64,000 bases of DNA from Bordetella genomosp. 4 (GCF_002261185.1 NZ_NEVQ01000019.1:123312-187311); one strand, 5' to 3'; shown: positions 35,484 to 44,928, numbered from the stretch's first letter. Made by a program: numbers and translations. The notes: generated by a model not told the origin, from the sequence alone.

Positions 35484-37007
35484 GTGAATAACCTTCCTCT
35501 GATACGGTTGCACGCCAACGACAATGTCTTGATCGCCAAGCAGACGCTGGCATTAGGCTTGACCATTGGCGAGTTGGGACTGCGCCTGCGCGCGCAGGTC
35601 CCCGGCGGGCACAAAATCGCAGCGAGCCGCATCCCGGCAGGCGCGCCGGTACGCAAATACGACACCATCATCGGCGTCGCCGCGCGCGATATCGAAGCCG
35701 GCGAACATGTGCACACCCATAATCTGGCACTGGTCGATTTCGACCGCGACCCCGCCTTCTGCCAAGACGTGCGTCCCGTCACGCTTTTTCCCGATCACGA
35801 GCGCGCGACATTTCAGGGTTACCTGCGCCCGGACGGCCGGGTGGGCACGCGCAATTTCATCGGCATTATTGCCTCGGTCAATTGTTCCGCTACCGTCATC
35901 AACCATATCGCCAATCACTTCACTGCCGAACGCCTGGCCGCCTTTCCGAACGTCGACGGCGTGGCGGCGTTTGCGCAAACCAGCGGCTGCGGCATGTCGT
36001 CGCCCAGCGAACACTTTGACGTACTGAGACGCACACTGGCCGGCTATGCCCGCCATCCGAACCTCGCTGGCGTGCTCATCGTCGGACTCGGCTGCGAGCG
36101 CAACCAGGTCGCCTCTCTCGTGGAATCGCAGAACCTCGCATCGGACTCACGGCTGCGCACACTCGTCATGCAGGACAGCGGCGGCACGCGCGCCACGATC
36201 GCCGCCGGCATTCGCGCCATCGAGGAAATGCTGCCCGCCGCCAATGCCGCACAACGCCAGACAGTGCCGGCGAGCCACCTCAAAATCGGGCTCGAATGCG
36301 GCGGCTCCGATGGATTCTCTGCCATTACGGCCAACCCCGCGTTAGGTGCCGCCATGGATATCCTGGTACGCCACGGCGGCACCGCGATTCTGTCGGAAAC
36401 GCCCGAAATCCATGGCGTCGAATACATGTTGACCCGCCGTGCCGTCACGCCCGAAGTCGGCCAGAAACTCCTCGACCGCCTCGCCTGGTGGGAAAAATAC
36501 ACCGCCGGCCATAACGCCCAATTCAATGGCGTGGTCGGCCACGGCAACCAACAAGGCGGCTTGGCCAATATCTTTGAAAAATCGCTGGGCTCTGCCATGA
36601 AGGGCGGGACAACGCCGCTGCAAGCGGTCTACGAATATGCGGAACCCATCGACAAACCAGGATTCGTATTTATGGATTCACCGGGCTACGATCCTGTAGC
36701 AGTCACCGGCCAAATCGCCAGCGGCGCGAATATGATCTGCTTCACCACGGGCCGCGGTTCCATGTTCGGCTCCAAACCTGCTCCCACGCTGAAACTCGCC
36801 AGCAACACCGCCATGTATTCGCGGCTGCAAGACGACATGGACATCAACTGCGGAGTCGTACTCGACGGTGAACTGGACATTGACGCCATGGGACAGAGGA
36901 TCTTCGAGCGCATTCTGAGCGCAGCCTCTGGCGAACGCACCAAGAGCGAAATGCTCGGCCTGGGCAGCTACGAATTCGTTCCGTGGCACTTAGGTATTGT
37001 GAGTTGA
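35484..37007 (+). CDS. UxaA/GarD-family altronate or galactarate dehydratase
   Basis: The 507-residue protein carries a small SAF domain (about 1-85) and the large UxaA/GarD domain (DGRVGTRNFIGIIASVNCSA about residues 116-135, then ASPSEHFDVL, GLECGGSDGFSAITANPALG and ETPEIHGVEYML). This family removes water from sugar acids such as altronate or galactarate to give 2-keto-3-deoxy acids, with Fe or Mn. GTG 35484 is the likely start, 8 bases past the Bug stop. The C-terminus is well-formed and there are no frameshifts. The next gene is an HpaI aldolase that could split the product. Confidence 0.93.
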   Translation: MNNLPLIRLHANDNVLIAKQTLALGLTIGELGLRLRAQVPGGHKIAASRIPAGAPVRKYDTIIGVAARDIEAGEHVHTHNLALVDFDRDPAFCQDVRPVTLFPDHERATFQGYLRPDGRVGTRNFIGIIASVNCSATVINHIANHFTAERLAAFPNVDGVAAFAQTSGCGMSSPSEHFDVLRRTLAGYARHPNLAGVLIVGLGCERNQVASLVESQNLASDSRLRTLVMQDSGGTRATIAAGIRAIEEMLPAANAAQRQTVPASHLKIGLECGGSDGFSAITANPALGAAMDILVRHGGTAILSETPEIHGVEYMLTRRAVTPEVGQKLLDRLAWWEKYTAGHNAQFNGVVGHGNQQGGLANIFEKSLGSAMKGGTTPLQAVYEYAEPIDKPGFVFMDSPGYDPVAVTGQIASGANMICFTTGRGSMFGSKPAPTLKLASNTAMYSRLQDDMDINCGVVLDGELDIDAMGQRIFERILSAASGERTKSEMLGLGSYEFVPWHLGIVS

Positions 37008-37067
37008 GCCGATACTCTGAGACCATAACGGCCCCGTTTCCTTTTTTCGCAACATAGGCGCTTTCAC

Positions 37068-37880
37068 ATGTCGGCTGACAACTCCTTTAAATCCGCCTTG
37101 ACAGCAGGTCAGGCACAAATCGGACTATGGCTTTCCATGGCGGATCCCTATCTGGCCGAGGTCTCAGCCACAGCAGGGTTTGACTGGTTGTTGATCGATG
37201 GAGAACACGCCCCCAACGATTTGCGCAGCATCCTGGCGGCACTGCAATCCATCGCCCCTTATCGCTCGCAACCCGTCGTACGCGTCGTGGCGGGAGAAAC
37301 CGCGCTCATCAAACAAGTGCTGGACATAGGCGCCAAGAGCATTCTGGTGCCTATGGTAGACACCGCCGAACAAGCGAAAGCCGTCGTCTCGGCAACCCGC
37401 TATCCCCCCGAGGGCGTACGCGGTGTCGGCAGCGCCGTTGCGCGCGCGTCGCGCTGGGCGCAGCGCAGCGACTATCTGGATGTCGCCGACGATGAGATCT
37501 GCCTGCTCGTCCAGGCTGAAACCGTCACGGCGCTCAACAACCTGGAAAGCATCTGCGCAGTACCTGGCGTAGACGGCGTATTTATCGGTCCGGCGGATCT
37601 GGCAGCGTCCATGGGCTTTCGCGGGCACCCTGAAAACCCCACCGTACAGGCGGCCATCGAGAACGCCATGAAAACCATCATCGCCAGCGGCAAGGCAGCA
37701 GGCACATTGACATCGGACCCGGCATTGGCGCGACGCTACCTGGAACTGGGATGCACCTTTGTCGCCACAGGTGTCGACGTCCTGGTCTATGCGGGCGCCG
37801 CCCGTCGATTAGCCGCGCAGTTCCAGGGGTCAACCGGCGCTTCTGCTGCAGCGCCGGTCTCGTCATCCGCGGCCTATTGA
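37068..37880 (+). CDS. HpcH/HpaI-family aldolase
   Basis: The 270-residue enzyme belongs to the metal-dependent class II retro-aldolases (GarL, RhmA, HpaI). Motifs are [25 protein letters not shown], the Arg in PVVRVVAG and [13 protein letters not shown] near the second metal site. It splits 2-keto-3-deoxy acids to pyruvate and an aldehyde. It lies 60 bases after the UxaA gene and ends at a good terminator, so the cluster Bug-UxaA-HpaI gives uptake, dehydration and cleavage. Confidence 0.93.
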   Translation: MSADNSFKSALTAGQAQIGLWLSMADPYLAEVSATAGFDWLLIDGEHAPNDLRSILAALQSIAPYRSQPVVRVVAGETALIKQVLDIGAKSILVPMVDTAEQAKAVVSATRYPPEGVRGVGSAVARASRWAQRSDYLDVADDEICLLVQAETVTALNNLESICAVPGVDGVFIGPADLAASMGFRGHPENPTVQAAIENAMKTIIASGKAAGTLTSDPALARRYLELGCTFVATGVDVLVYAGAARRLAAQFQGSTGASAAAPVSSSAAY

Positions 37881-37885
37881 GCTTG

Positions 37886-37915
37886 ACGTTTCGGGCAGTC
37901 GCCCCGAAACGTTTT
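37886..37915 (+). terminator. Rho-independent terminator after the UxaA-HpaI operon
   Basis: ACGTTTCGGG pairs with CCCGAAACGT over a loop of seven bases and is followed by TTT. It lies 5 bases past the HpaI stop. The 37916-38241 gap beyond it holds no convincing gene; a 9-base inverted repeat (GCATCCTTG at 37943, CAAGGATGC at 37966) is the only structure seen. Confidence 0.8.
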
Positions 37916-38241
37916 AGCTGCCCGCTCAGGCAATCGCACCGCGCATCCTTGCACCAATCGCGGCACAAGGATGCAAATATATCTATCCGCCTACGCCACA
38001 CATCCCGTCCGGCGCCTGTCACGGCGCAGATACATCGCTTACGCAAACTTGCAAGTACTTCGGCGGCTCCAGGGGTGTTCAACGCCGATTGTCACGGCCG
38101 GCATACACTCCGTCACGAATATGCGCATTCGTCACGATTAAGTGATTTCCAAACGATTACAGAATCGAACGCAGCCCCTTGCTCTATGCCTAAATAGGCG
38201 CGTCTGTGCATTACCAGCACGACGTTAAAGGAGCTACCATC

Positions 38242-38415
38242 ATGAGAACCCTCGCCATATTGTTCATCGCCGCCACCACGTTGGCAGGATGCATTGTGGT
38301 CCCGCATCACCACAGAGGCGGGCACGATCACTATCGTGGCGGTCGGGGCTATTATTCTCAACCGGGGCCCCCACCGCATTACTACTACTCCGGCCCTCGC
38401 TACTATAGATACTGA
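38242..38415 (+). CDS. Short His/Tyr/Gly-rich lipoprotein
   Basis: The 57-residue protein has a lipobox (LAGC, Cys16) after a short hydrophobic stretch and a mature part rich in His, Gly and Tyr (HHHRGGHDHYRGG, PPHYYY). It is probably anchored in the outer membrane. The ATG at 38242 follows AAAGGAG. It lies 21 bases before the YXWGXW gene, and the two are likely co-transcribed. Function is unknown; the His-rich composition may bind metal, which is inference. Confidence 0.65.
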   Translation: MRTLAILFIAATTLAGCIVVPHHHRGGHDHYRGGRGYYSQPGPPPHYYYSGPRYYRY

Positions 38416-38436
38416 TTTTCCCCACGGGAGATCATC

Positions 38437-39771
38437 ATGAATACATTAAAACGACTCTCCGCTGGCGCCTTGATTTCGGGCTCACTGCTCGCCGCGCTGG
38501 CTGCACCACTACCGGCCGCGGCGGCCGATGTCTCGATCAGCATCGGCGTCAACGCTTGGGACGCGCCGCCACCGCCGTTGCCCGTCTACGATCAGCCGAT
38601 GATTCCCGGTCCCGGGTATATCTGGACGCCGGGCTATTGGGCGATTAATCATGGCGGGTATTACTGGGTGCCCGGCGCCTGGATCATGCCGCCTTTCATC
38701 GGCGCACTCTGGACGCCGGGGTATTGGGCTTTTGTCGGCAACGTCTATCGCTGGCACCCGGGCTATTGGGGCCGCCAGGTAGGCTATTACGGCGGGATCA
38801 ATTATGGCTTTGGCTATATCGGCTCGGGATACCACGGCGGCTATTGGAAGAGCAATCGCTTCTACTACAACCGCGAGGTCAATCATATCGACGTGCATCG
38901 CGTCACGAATGTCTACAACCGCAAGGTCGTGGTCAACAACGTAGACAACCGCCGTATCAGTTACCACGGCGGCAAGGACGGTATTCAACGTGGCCCCACC
39001 GACAGGGAACGGCAAATCGACCGTGAACATCGTCGCACCGTCGAGGCGCGCGAACGCCAGAATCAGCGACGCGATGACGATCGCGATCATTCACAACGCG
39101 GTGATCAACGTCCGGGACAACCAGGACGAGGCGACAACGATCACCGTCCGAACGGACAACCTGACCGTCGCGATTTCCAGCAGAAGCAGAATGCCAATCG
39201 TGGCGACGATGGACGGCATGCTCAAGAGCAACGTCAGCAGCAAGATCGCCAACAACGGCAGGATGAACAGCGCCAGCAACAAGCTCGTCAACAGCAACAG
39301 CGAGAGCAACGCGAGCAACAAGATCGCCAGCAGCGGCAGGAAGAACAACGCCAGCAGCAGGATCGTCAACAACGGCAAAACGAACAGCGCCAGCAGCAAG
39401 CTCGTCAGCAGCAACAGCGAGAGCAACGCGAGCAACAAGACCGTCAACAGCGGCAAAACGAACAACGCCAACAGCAAGCTCGTCAGCAGCAACAAGAGCA
39501 ACGTCAGCAGCAGGCGCGTCAACAGCAACAAGAGCAACGTCAGCAGCAGGCGCGTCAACAGCAACAAGAGCAACGCCAGGAGCAAGCCCGTCGGCAGCAA
39601 CAAGAGCAACGCCAGCAACAGGCGCGTCAACAGCAACAAGCTCAACGCCAGGAGCAAGCCCGTCAGCAACAACAAGCGCAACGTCAGCACCAATCTCGCC
39701 AACAACAGGAGCGCCGAGGTGGCGGCGGCGGCGGTGGCGACCACGGAGGCGGTCGAGGCAACCGGGATTAG
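38437..39771 (+). CDS. Exported YXWGXW-repeat protein with Gln/Arg-rich tail
   Basis: The 444-residue protein has a signal peptide (about 1-30, ending AAAADVS). The middle (about 60-130) repeats YxWxPGYW and YWVPGAW type units of the YXWGXW family. From about residue 195 to 425 it is a low-complexity tail of Gln, Arg and Glu blocks, built from CAG/CAA codons, and it ends in a Gly run. The family is widespread in Burkholderiales and of unknown role; tail length is likely variable between strains. ATG 38437 follows GGGAG. Frames of the other two phases stay open through the CAG repeat and are shadows. Confidence 0.85.
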   Translation: MNTLKRLSAGALISGSLLAALAAPLPAAAADVSISIGVNAWDAPPPPLPVYDQPMIPGPGYIWTPGYWAINHGGYYWVPGAWIMPPFIGALWTPGYWAFVGNVYRWHPGYWGRQVGYYGGINYGFGYIGSGYHGGYWKSNRFYYNREVNHIDVHRVTNVYNRKVVVNNVDNRRISYHGGKDGIQRGPTDRERQIDREHRRTVEARERQNQRRDDDRDHSQRGDQRPGQPGRGDNDHRPNGQPDRRDFQQKQNANRGDDGRHAQEQRQQQDRQQRQDEQRQQQARQQQQREQREQQDRQQRQEEQRQQQDRQQRQNEQRQQQARQQQQREQREQQDRQQRQNEQRQQQARQQQQEQRQQQARQQQQEQRQQQARQQQQEQRQEQARRQQQEQRQQQARQQQQAQRQEQARQQQQAQRQHQSRQQQERRGGGGGGGDHGGGRGNRD

Positions 39772-39824
39772 GACACCCGACTGACCTCAATTCCGAGGTA
39801 GCCTCATGGCACATGCTTTCAACG

Positions 39825-39863
39825 GACGACAGGCCCCGACACCATACCGCCGGGCCTGTCGTC
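39825..39863. terminator. Bidirectional hairpin at the YXWGXW/Bug boundary
   Basis: GACGACAGGCCC at 39825-39836 pairs with GGGCCTGTCGTC at 39852-39863. It overlaps the last bases of the convergent Bug gene (stop at 39862), so it could end both. A weak T run limits the call. Confidence 0.5.
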
Positions 39864-40827
39864 AATCAATCTGAATATCCGCGTCCTGGATCAGCTTGGT
39901 CCATTTCTCTGTATCTCTACGCACGATATCGGTCAGTTCTTGCGGACTGCTTGACACAAACTCAACACCTTGCGGATCGAATTTCTCGTTGAGCTCCGGG
40001 TTTTTCAAGGTTTCCACCACGGCTTGATTGAGCTTTTCCACGATCTCGGGCGGGGTGCCCACCTTGGCAAACAAACCATACCAAGTGGTGTATTCCATCC
40101 CGGGCAAGGTCGCTGAAATCACCGGCAGTTTGGCCGTATCGGTGCCGGAACTTGGCGCACTCATCGCCAATGCCCGCACAGAGCCCTGGTCAATCATGGG
40201 TTTCAACGACGGCATGCTGCTGAACAGCGCCTGGACCTGCCCTGACGCCAGATCCGTCACCACCTGCGATGTTCCGCGATACGGCACGTGTACCACATCC
40301 ACCTTGGCGAGGCTCTTGAACAGCTCCATGCCCAGATGCGCAACACCGCCTACCCCAGCGGAACCAAAGTTGACTTGACCGGGGTGCGCTTTGGCGTAGT
40401 CAATCAACTCTTGCGTGGTGCGCACGGGCAATTTTGACGTCACAACCAACACGTGCGGGCTTTGCGTCAACAAGCTGATCGGCGCCAACAACTCCAGGAC
40501 TTTTTTATCCTGCATCACCTTCGAAGGCACCGTCATGTTGCCCGATGCAGGCATCAATAAGGTGTAGCCGTCAGCGGGCTGACCCAGCACTTGGTTCAAT
40601 GCCGGCACACCATGACCCCCGCCCAGATTGACCACCACGACGGGCTGTCCCAGTTCCTTGCCCAGCAGCATGGCGAACTCGCGGCCCACCATATCTGCCG
40701 GGCCGCCCGCGGCGAACGGTATCACCATGCGTATCGGACGTTCGGGATACTCGGCCATCGCTTGGCCTAACGGCAACAGACCCAACATCAGCGCTGCCGC
40801 GCCGAGGATTTTTCTTGTCAGCATCAT
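39862..40827 (-). CDS. Bug/TctC-type substrate-binding protein
   Basis: The 321-residue protein has a Sec signal (about 1-25, ending AMAEYPERP). Marker stretches are IRMVIPFAAGGPADMVGR, VVVNLGGGHGVPALN and GVEFVSSSPQEL. AGGAGGAGC precedes the start. It follows the GalB-like PIG-L gene by 111 bases in the same direction and so may take up the aromatic or dicarboxylic acid whose breakdown involves that enzyme. No TctA/B genes are near. Confidence 0.94.
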   Translation of the reverse strand: MMLTRKILGAAALMLGLLPLGQAMAEYPERPIRMVIPFAAGGPADMVGREFAMLLGKELGQPVVVVNLGGGHGVPALNQVLGQPADGYTLLMPASGNMTVPSKVMQDKKVLELLAPISLLTQSPHVLVVTSKLPVRTTQELIDYAKAHPGQVNFGSAGVGGVAHLGMELFKSLAKVDVVHVPYRGTSQVVTDLASGQVQALFSSMPSLKPMIDQGSVRALAMSAPSSGTDTAKLPVISATLPGMEYTTWYGLFAKVGTPPEIVEKLNQAVVETLKNPELNEKFDPQGVEFVSSSPQELTDIVRRDTEKWTKLIQDADIQID

Positions 40828-40938
40828 GCTCCTCCTGAGTTTTCTTGCTGTAGATTTTTACGACTAAAAAAGCTATCTGCTGCAGCTTTGCGCAGCTGTC
40901 TCTCGTACTGCACGTGCTCGGCAGCGATGCTCTGCTGC

Positions 40939-41658
40939 TCATTCCACGAAAGCGGGCACCACAGCAGGGAAAATGCTCTGATAGGCTTCGCCATACAGCG
41001 TGCCGACGCTCTTGGCCCGCCGCCCCGCCTGAGCCCCGCGCTGCAGCGCCACTCGCTCGTAGTAGGTCCACAGATTGCGCTGCGTCGGCATCGCTTGCAT
41101 GGCCTGCCATTTCTGTTCCCAGACCGCGGTAATTTCCAACAGCAGATTGGGCTTGAACCCGCACAATTCGGATTGATGCGGTTCAAAACACAGAACCTGA
41201 GGCGGCACGACATGGTCGGCCCCATGGCCAGGCGCCATTGCTTGCATGCGGGCACGCAGCACCATTTCATAAGTACGGCAGTGATCCAGATTCGAGGGAT
41301 CGTGCTCCGGGTGAGTCAGCACCACCGCGGGCCTGGTCGCGCGCATGGTTTGCGAAATCCTCTGCACCGACTCCGGCGACTCCGGCAAGGGATAATCGCC
41401 CAGATCATAAAAATCCAATGACGCAACACCCAGTATCTCGGCTGCCGCCTCTGCTTCGGCCCGCCGCAATTGCTTGACAGCATCGCGCTCCACTGGCGCC
41501 GCCCCTTGCCAAGCGGCGTTGGATTCGCCGTTTTCGCCATAACTCAGACAGATCAAATGCACAGGCACACCTCGCTGCGCATGCAGAGCCATGGCACCGC
41601 CGCAACGCCACACGAAATCCCCGACATGGGCAGTCACGACCAACATTGAGTTCGACAT
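40939..41658 (-). CDS. PIG-L (LmbE) family hydrolase, GalB-like (4-oxalmesaconate hydratase candidate)
   Basis: The 239-residue protein has the zinc-site pattern AHVGDFVWRCGGAMALHAQRG, HPEHDPSNLDHCRTYEMV and related stretches. The first motif is AHxxDF, not AHPDDE, a pattern I associate with GalB of gallate catabolism, which hydrates 4-oxalmesaconate; the match is from memory. Start at 41658 is supported by GGAGAC ahead. It is divergent from an IclR gene, and that regulator family often controls aromatic-acid genes. Deacetylase function cannot be excluded. Confidence 0.75.
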   Translation of the reverse strand: MSNSMLVVTAHVGDFVWRCGGAMALHAQRGVPVHLICLSYGENGESNAAWQGAAPVERDAVKQLRRAEAEAAAEILGVASLDFYDLGDYPLPESPESVQRISQTMRATRPAVVLTHPEHDPSNLDHCRTYEMVLRARMQAMAPGHGADHVVPPQVLCFEPHQSELCGFKPNLLLEITAVWEQKWQAMQAMPTQRNLWTYYERVALQRGAQAGRRAKSVGTLYGEAYQSIFPAVVPAFVE

Positions 41659-41703
41659 TTCTGTCTCCGCGATTTGTATGAATAATGCCGCTATTGTATT
41701 TTT

Positions 41704-41720
41704 GTACAACTCCGTTGTAC
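41704..41720. promoter_or_regulatory. Operator palindrome GTACAAC-TCC-GTTGTAC in the divergent promoter
   Basis: The 17 bases form a perfect 7-3-7 inverted repeat, and a third half-like TATACAAC lies just behind. It is centred between the PIG-L gene and the divergent IclR gene, so it is the likely binding site of the IclR protein, controlling both. Confidence 0.7.
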
Positions 41721-41759
41721 TCTATACAACGACATAGGTCACACATAGGAAAAAAGCTG

Positions 41760-42464
41760 ATGAGCAATGATGGCGTTACCGCCGTCGAGCGGGCATTAAG
41801 CGTGCTGGACTGCTTCAAACCCGGTGCAGAGCACCTTTCCCTGGCGGATTTTTCCGCACGGATGAGCCTGCACAAAACCACGATTTTTCGCCTGTTGAAT
41901 TCGCTGGTGCGGTGTGGCTATGTCGTGCGCGAGATCGACGGCCGCTACAGCCTGGGACCGCGTGTTTTGTACCTGGCGCGGGTGTATGAACGCGGTTTCG
42001 ACCTGGATGCCGTCGTCATGCCCGTACTGGAACTGCTATCTGCAGAAACGGGCGAAAGCGCAGCCTATTACGTAGAGTCCGGAGAGCCCGGGCACCGCCT
42101 GTGCCTGTTTCGCCATCAACCCCACGAAGGCCTGCACAGCCAAGTCCTGGCTGGTACAGTCATGCCTCCTGACCTATCGTCTACCGGCCGGGTCTTTGCC
42201 ATATGGGCACAAGGCAAATACCCGAATAACGAACGGCTGCCGCTCTATTCGCGGGGCGCGCGAGATCCCTATACCTCGTCGTGGTCGACACCCATCGTTG
42301 GAGACGATGATAGATTCGTCGGCGCGCTCACCATTGCAGGCCCTACTGCTCGCTTGGACCACGTCGACAAAGCCCATTTCGAAAGCCTGATTCTGGGTCA
42401 TGCACAAGAGCTGTCAAAACGTTTGGGTGCTTCCGCAGAAATACTAGACGCGCTCTATAAGTGA
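41760..42464 (+). CDS. IclR-family transcriptional regulator
   Basis: The 234-residue protein has an N-terminal winged helix (about 7-60, with RMSLHKTTIFRLLNS) and a GAF-like effector domain (about 85-230, STGRVFAIWAQG, LGHAQELSKRLG). The ATG at 41760 is chosen over an upstream open frame because AGGAAAAAAG lies before it and the IclR start matches the family. It is divergent from the PIG-L gene and probably acts on the palindrome between them. Confidence 0.93.
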   Translation: MSNDGVTAVERALSVLDCFKPGAEHLSLADFSARMSLHKTTIFRLLNSLVRCGYVVREIDGRYSLGPRVLYLARVYERGFDLDAVVMPVLELLSAETGESAAYYVESGEPGHRLCLFRHQPHEGLHSQVLAGTVMPPDLSSTGRVFAIWAQGKYPNNERLPLYSRGARDPYTSSWSTPIVGDDDRFVGALTIAGPTARLDHVDKAHFESLILGHAQELSKRLGASAEILDALYK

Positions 42465-42664
42465 CGCTAAATCCGACGAACCCGGCACCACCTCACACGC
42501 AGTCAGCATCGTCCGTTATAGCGTTTTTGTCATCTTCATCGCCAATACGCGCATTACTTTCTGATGTACATTCGCGAAGCACAATTCCCGGGGCATGAGT
42601 ATTCGCGCTTGCCCTTGCAATAAGCGTGCGGAAACAAAGTAATTATGTAATTGGAGATGTTGGT

Positions 42665-44083
42665 ATGGCTGTTTCAGTACAGGAAAGCCGGTCTGCCCGG
42701 TTCGCCATGCGTTGTGCCAGTTGGGCAGAACGCTGGTTCCCCGATTCCTGGGTATTCGCCACGGTTGCCGTGTTGATCGTCGTCGTAGCCGCGTTGGCGA
42801 TGGGTGCGCCCGCTGCCGCTGCGGCCAAGGCATTCGGGGATGGATTCTGGAGCCTGATTCCGTTCACCATGCAGATGGCGTTTGTGGTGATCGGGGGCTA
42901 CGTGGTGGCCAGTTCCAAACCCGCCTCGCGTTTGATCGACGTTCTGGCGAGAGTGCCCCATAACGGCCGCTCTGCCGTTGCATGGGTCGCTTTTATCTCC
43001 ATGCTGGCCTCGCTGCTGAACTGGGGATTGAGTCTGGTATTCGGCGGGCTGCTGGTCAAAGCGCTGGCTCGCCGCACGGACATCAAAATGGACTACCGCG
43101 CCGCCGGCGCCGCCGCCTATCTGGGCTTGGGTGCGGTGTGGGCGCTGGGCCTGTCGTCATCGGCAGCACAATTGCAGGCCAACCCGGCCAGCCTGCCGCC
43201 GTCGATACTGGCCATCACCGGCGTGATCCCTTTTACCGAAACTATTTTCCTGTGGCAGTCGGGCGTCATGCTCCTGGCGCTGGTGATCGTTTCCATCATT
43301 GTGTCGTACATGACAGCACCCGGCGACCACAGCGCCAAAGACGCCGAAGCCTGCGGTATCGACCCGGTCGTGGTGGTGCCCGAGTTGCCCAAGCGCACGC
43401 GTCCGGGCGAATGGCTCGAATACAGCCCATTCCTGATCCTCGTTCTAGTGGCCCTCGCGGGCGGTTGGCTTTGGCACGAATTCGCGACCAAGCCCGCCAT
43501 CCTGGCCATCTCGGGGCTGAACACCTACAACCTGCTATTCCTGATGGCAGGCGCCCTGCTGCATTGGCGGCCGCGTAGTTTTCTGGATGCCGTGGCCCGC
43601 GCCGTGCCCACCACCACCGGCGTGCTGATCCAGTTCCCGTTGTACGGTTCGATCGCTGCGATCATGACGACCGTTCAGGGCGCCGACGGATCCACCTTGG
43701 CCCATCACATCTCGGATTTCTTTGTACGGATTGCCTCGCACGATACCTATGCGCTACTCATGGGTGTGTATTCGGCAGTACTGGGCTTTTTCATTCCGTC
43801 AGGCGGCGGAAAGTGGATTATCGAAGCCCCGTATGTGATGCAAGTCGCCAATGATTTGCAGTATCACCTGGGCTGGGCAGTACAGATCTATAACGCGGCG
43901 GAGGCCCTGCCTAATCTGATCAACCCGTTCTACATGCTGCCGCTGCTGGGCGTGCTGGGGCTGAAGGCACGGGACCTGATCGGCTTCACGTTCGTGCAGT
44001 TGCTGGTACACATCCCGCTGGTGCTTGGCCTGCTATGGTTACTCGGCGCCACGCTGAGTTATTTCCCTCCGATACAGCCCTGA
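42665..44083 (+). CDS. AtoE-type short-chain fatty acid transporter
   Basis: The 472-residue protein is a multi-span inner membrane carrier of the AtoE/short-chain fatty acid transporter family. Recognisable stretches are WVFATVAVLIVVVAAL, WSLIPFTMQMAFVVIGGYVV, MASKPA-like loops and LGFFIPSGGGKWIIEAPYV. There are ten to twelve hydrophobic segments. The ATG at 42665 follows TTGGAGATGTTGGT. Upstream is the IclR regulator and no acyl-CoA transferase is seen near, so its substrate (acetoacetate, butyrate or similar) is inferred from the family only. Confidence 0.92.
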   Translation: MAVSVQESRSARFAMRCASWAERWFPDSWVFATVAVLIVVVAALAMGAPAAAAAKAFGDGFWSLIPFTMQMAFVVIGGYVVASSKPASRLIDVLARVPHNGRSAVAWVAFISMLASLLNWGLSLVFGGLLVKALARRTDIKMDYRAAGAAAYLGLGAVWALGLSSSAAQLQANPASLPPSILAITGVIPFTETIFLWQSGVMLLALVIVSIIVSYMTAPGDHSAKDAEACGIDPVVVVPELPKRTRPGEWLEYSPFLILVLVALAGGWLWHEFATKPAILAISGLNTYNLLFLMAGALLHWRPRSFLDAVARAVPTTTGVLIQFPLYGSIAAIMTTVQGADGSTLAHHISDFFVRIASHDTYALLMGVYSAVLGFFIPSGGGKWIIEAPYVMQVANDLQYHLGWAVQIYNAAEALPNLINPFYMLPLLGVLGLKARDLIGFTFVQLLVHIPLVLGLLWLLGATLSYFPPIQP

Positions 44084-44230
44084 GCAATTCACAGCGAACA
44101 AACAGCCTGCACAAAAACGGCCACTGCATTGCAGGGGCCGACTCGGGCTTGTTGGATACGTTCGGGATTACCTCGGCACACGCTCGCGCCTATGCACGGC
44201 GCAGCGCTGCCGACACTACCACACTGGACT

Positions 44231-44584
44231 CTAGGCCCTGCGCTGTGCTCGAGAGCCTTCGTCTAGCGCCAGGGCGCCGCACATAGCCGTAAACGCGCCA
44301 ACAGCACCGGACACACAAACGCGAGTGCCTACGCCCTCGTCCGGGTTGACGAGATGCACATCGGTAATGATCGGAAAGACCCAACCGAAAGCCGCTCCCG
44401 CTACCATCATTTTGGGCTGGAACGACTCCAATACTTCCGACGCCGCGCTATAGGCCACAGCGGTCGCCGCCGAGCCTACGACCATCACTCCCAAAAGCTT
44501 TCTATCCACACCGCTGCGTCCGTCTGATGTCCAGGGGCCAGAACCGCTCACACCTGAAATCTCACGTAAAGAGAGTTCACGCAT
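44231..44584 (-). CDS. Bacteriocin-like peptide with double-glycine-type leader
   Basis: The frame is open to 44848, but the ATG at 44582-44584 follows GGAGAAATT and gives 117 residues starting MRELSLREISGVSGSG, a pattern close to leader peptides of class II microcins (MRTLTLNELDSVSGG). Cleavage would be after Gly14 or Gly16. The rest holds two hydrophobic, Gly/Ala-rich helices (about 30-50 and 60-75) and a third (about 90-107), which fits pore-forming or membrane-active peptides. No C39-peptidase ABC exporter or immunity gene is identified in the window. It may instead be an unrelated anchored protein. Confidence 0.65.
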   Translation of the reverse strand: MRELSLREISGVSGSGPWTSDGRSGVDRKLLGVMVVGSAATAVAYSAASEVLESFQPKMMVAGAAFGWVFPIITDVHLVNPDEGVGTRVCVSGAVGAFTAMCGALALDEGSRAQRRA

Positions 44585-44641
44585 AATTTCTCCAAATTTG
44601 CGAGTCAAGGAAAGTTGAACCTCAGAACATCTGAACGATAC

Positions 44642-44660
44642 CCAGACGCCAAGCGTCTGG
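44642..44660. other. Hairpin upstream of the bacteriocin-like gene
   Basis: CCAGACGC and GCGTCTGG form a perfect 8-bp stem with a 3-base loop, 58 bases before the start codon. It could shape the leader of the messenger. No other structure or gene is seen in 44585-44828. Confidence 0.5.
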
Positions 44661-44828
44661 CGCAAACCGAGGCACAATCCGGAGACGCCAGCGTAGCGGA
44701 CTGGTTTATCGAAAGCAGGAATGCGCGCCTTTCTTAAAAAAATAGGACATAGCGTCGCGTACCCCTCGCGTTTTTCCGCCGTGGCTTGTCGTGAGGCTAC
44801 AGGCGATCCCCACACGCGGGTACGCCAA

Positions 44829-44868
44829 AACCCCCGAGCGCCAGACATCAGGCTGGCGCTCGGGGGTT
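44829..44868 (-). terminator. Strong Rho-independent terminator of the kdgD operon
   Basis: A perfect 16-bp stem (AACCCCCGAGCGCCAG with its complement) with an 8-base loop, followed by T residues in the minus direction. It lies 60 bases past the kdgD stop. Confidence 0.85.
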
Positions 44869-44928
44869 GCCTTCATCGATATGGTGGGCTTGTCAGCGCA
44901 TGGGTTGCGACCGGCCCATCACGCTGGC

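Noticed and set aside
37751..38197. Plus-strand frame of 148 codons after the HpaI gene
   Set aside because: It spans the terminator and lacks any domain or ribosome site.
38990..39784. Asn/Ser-rich and, on the minus strand, Leu-rich open frames through the CAG repeats
   Set aside because: Both are phase shadows of the Gln-rich tail of the YXWGXW gene.
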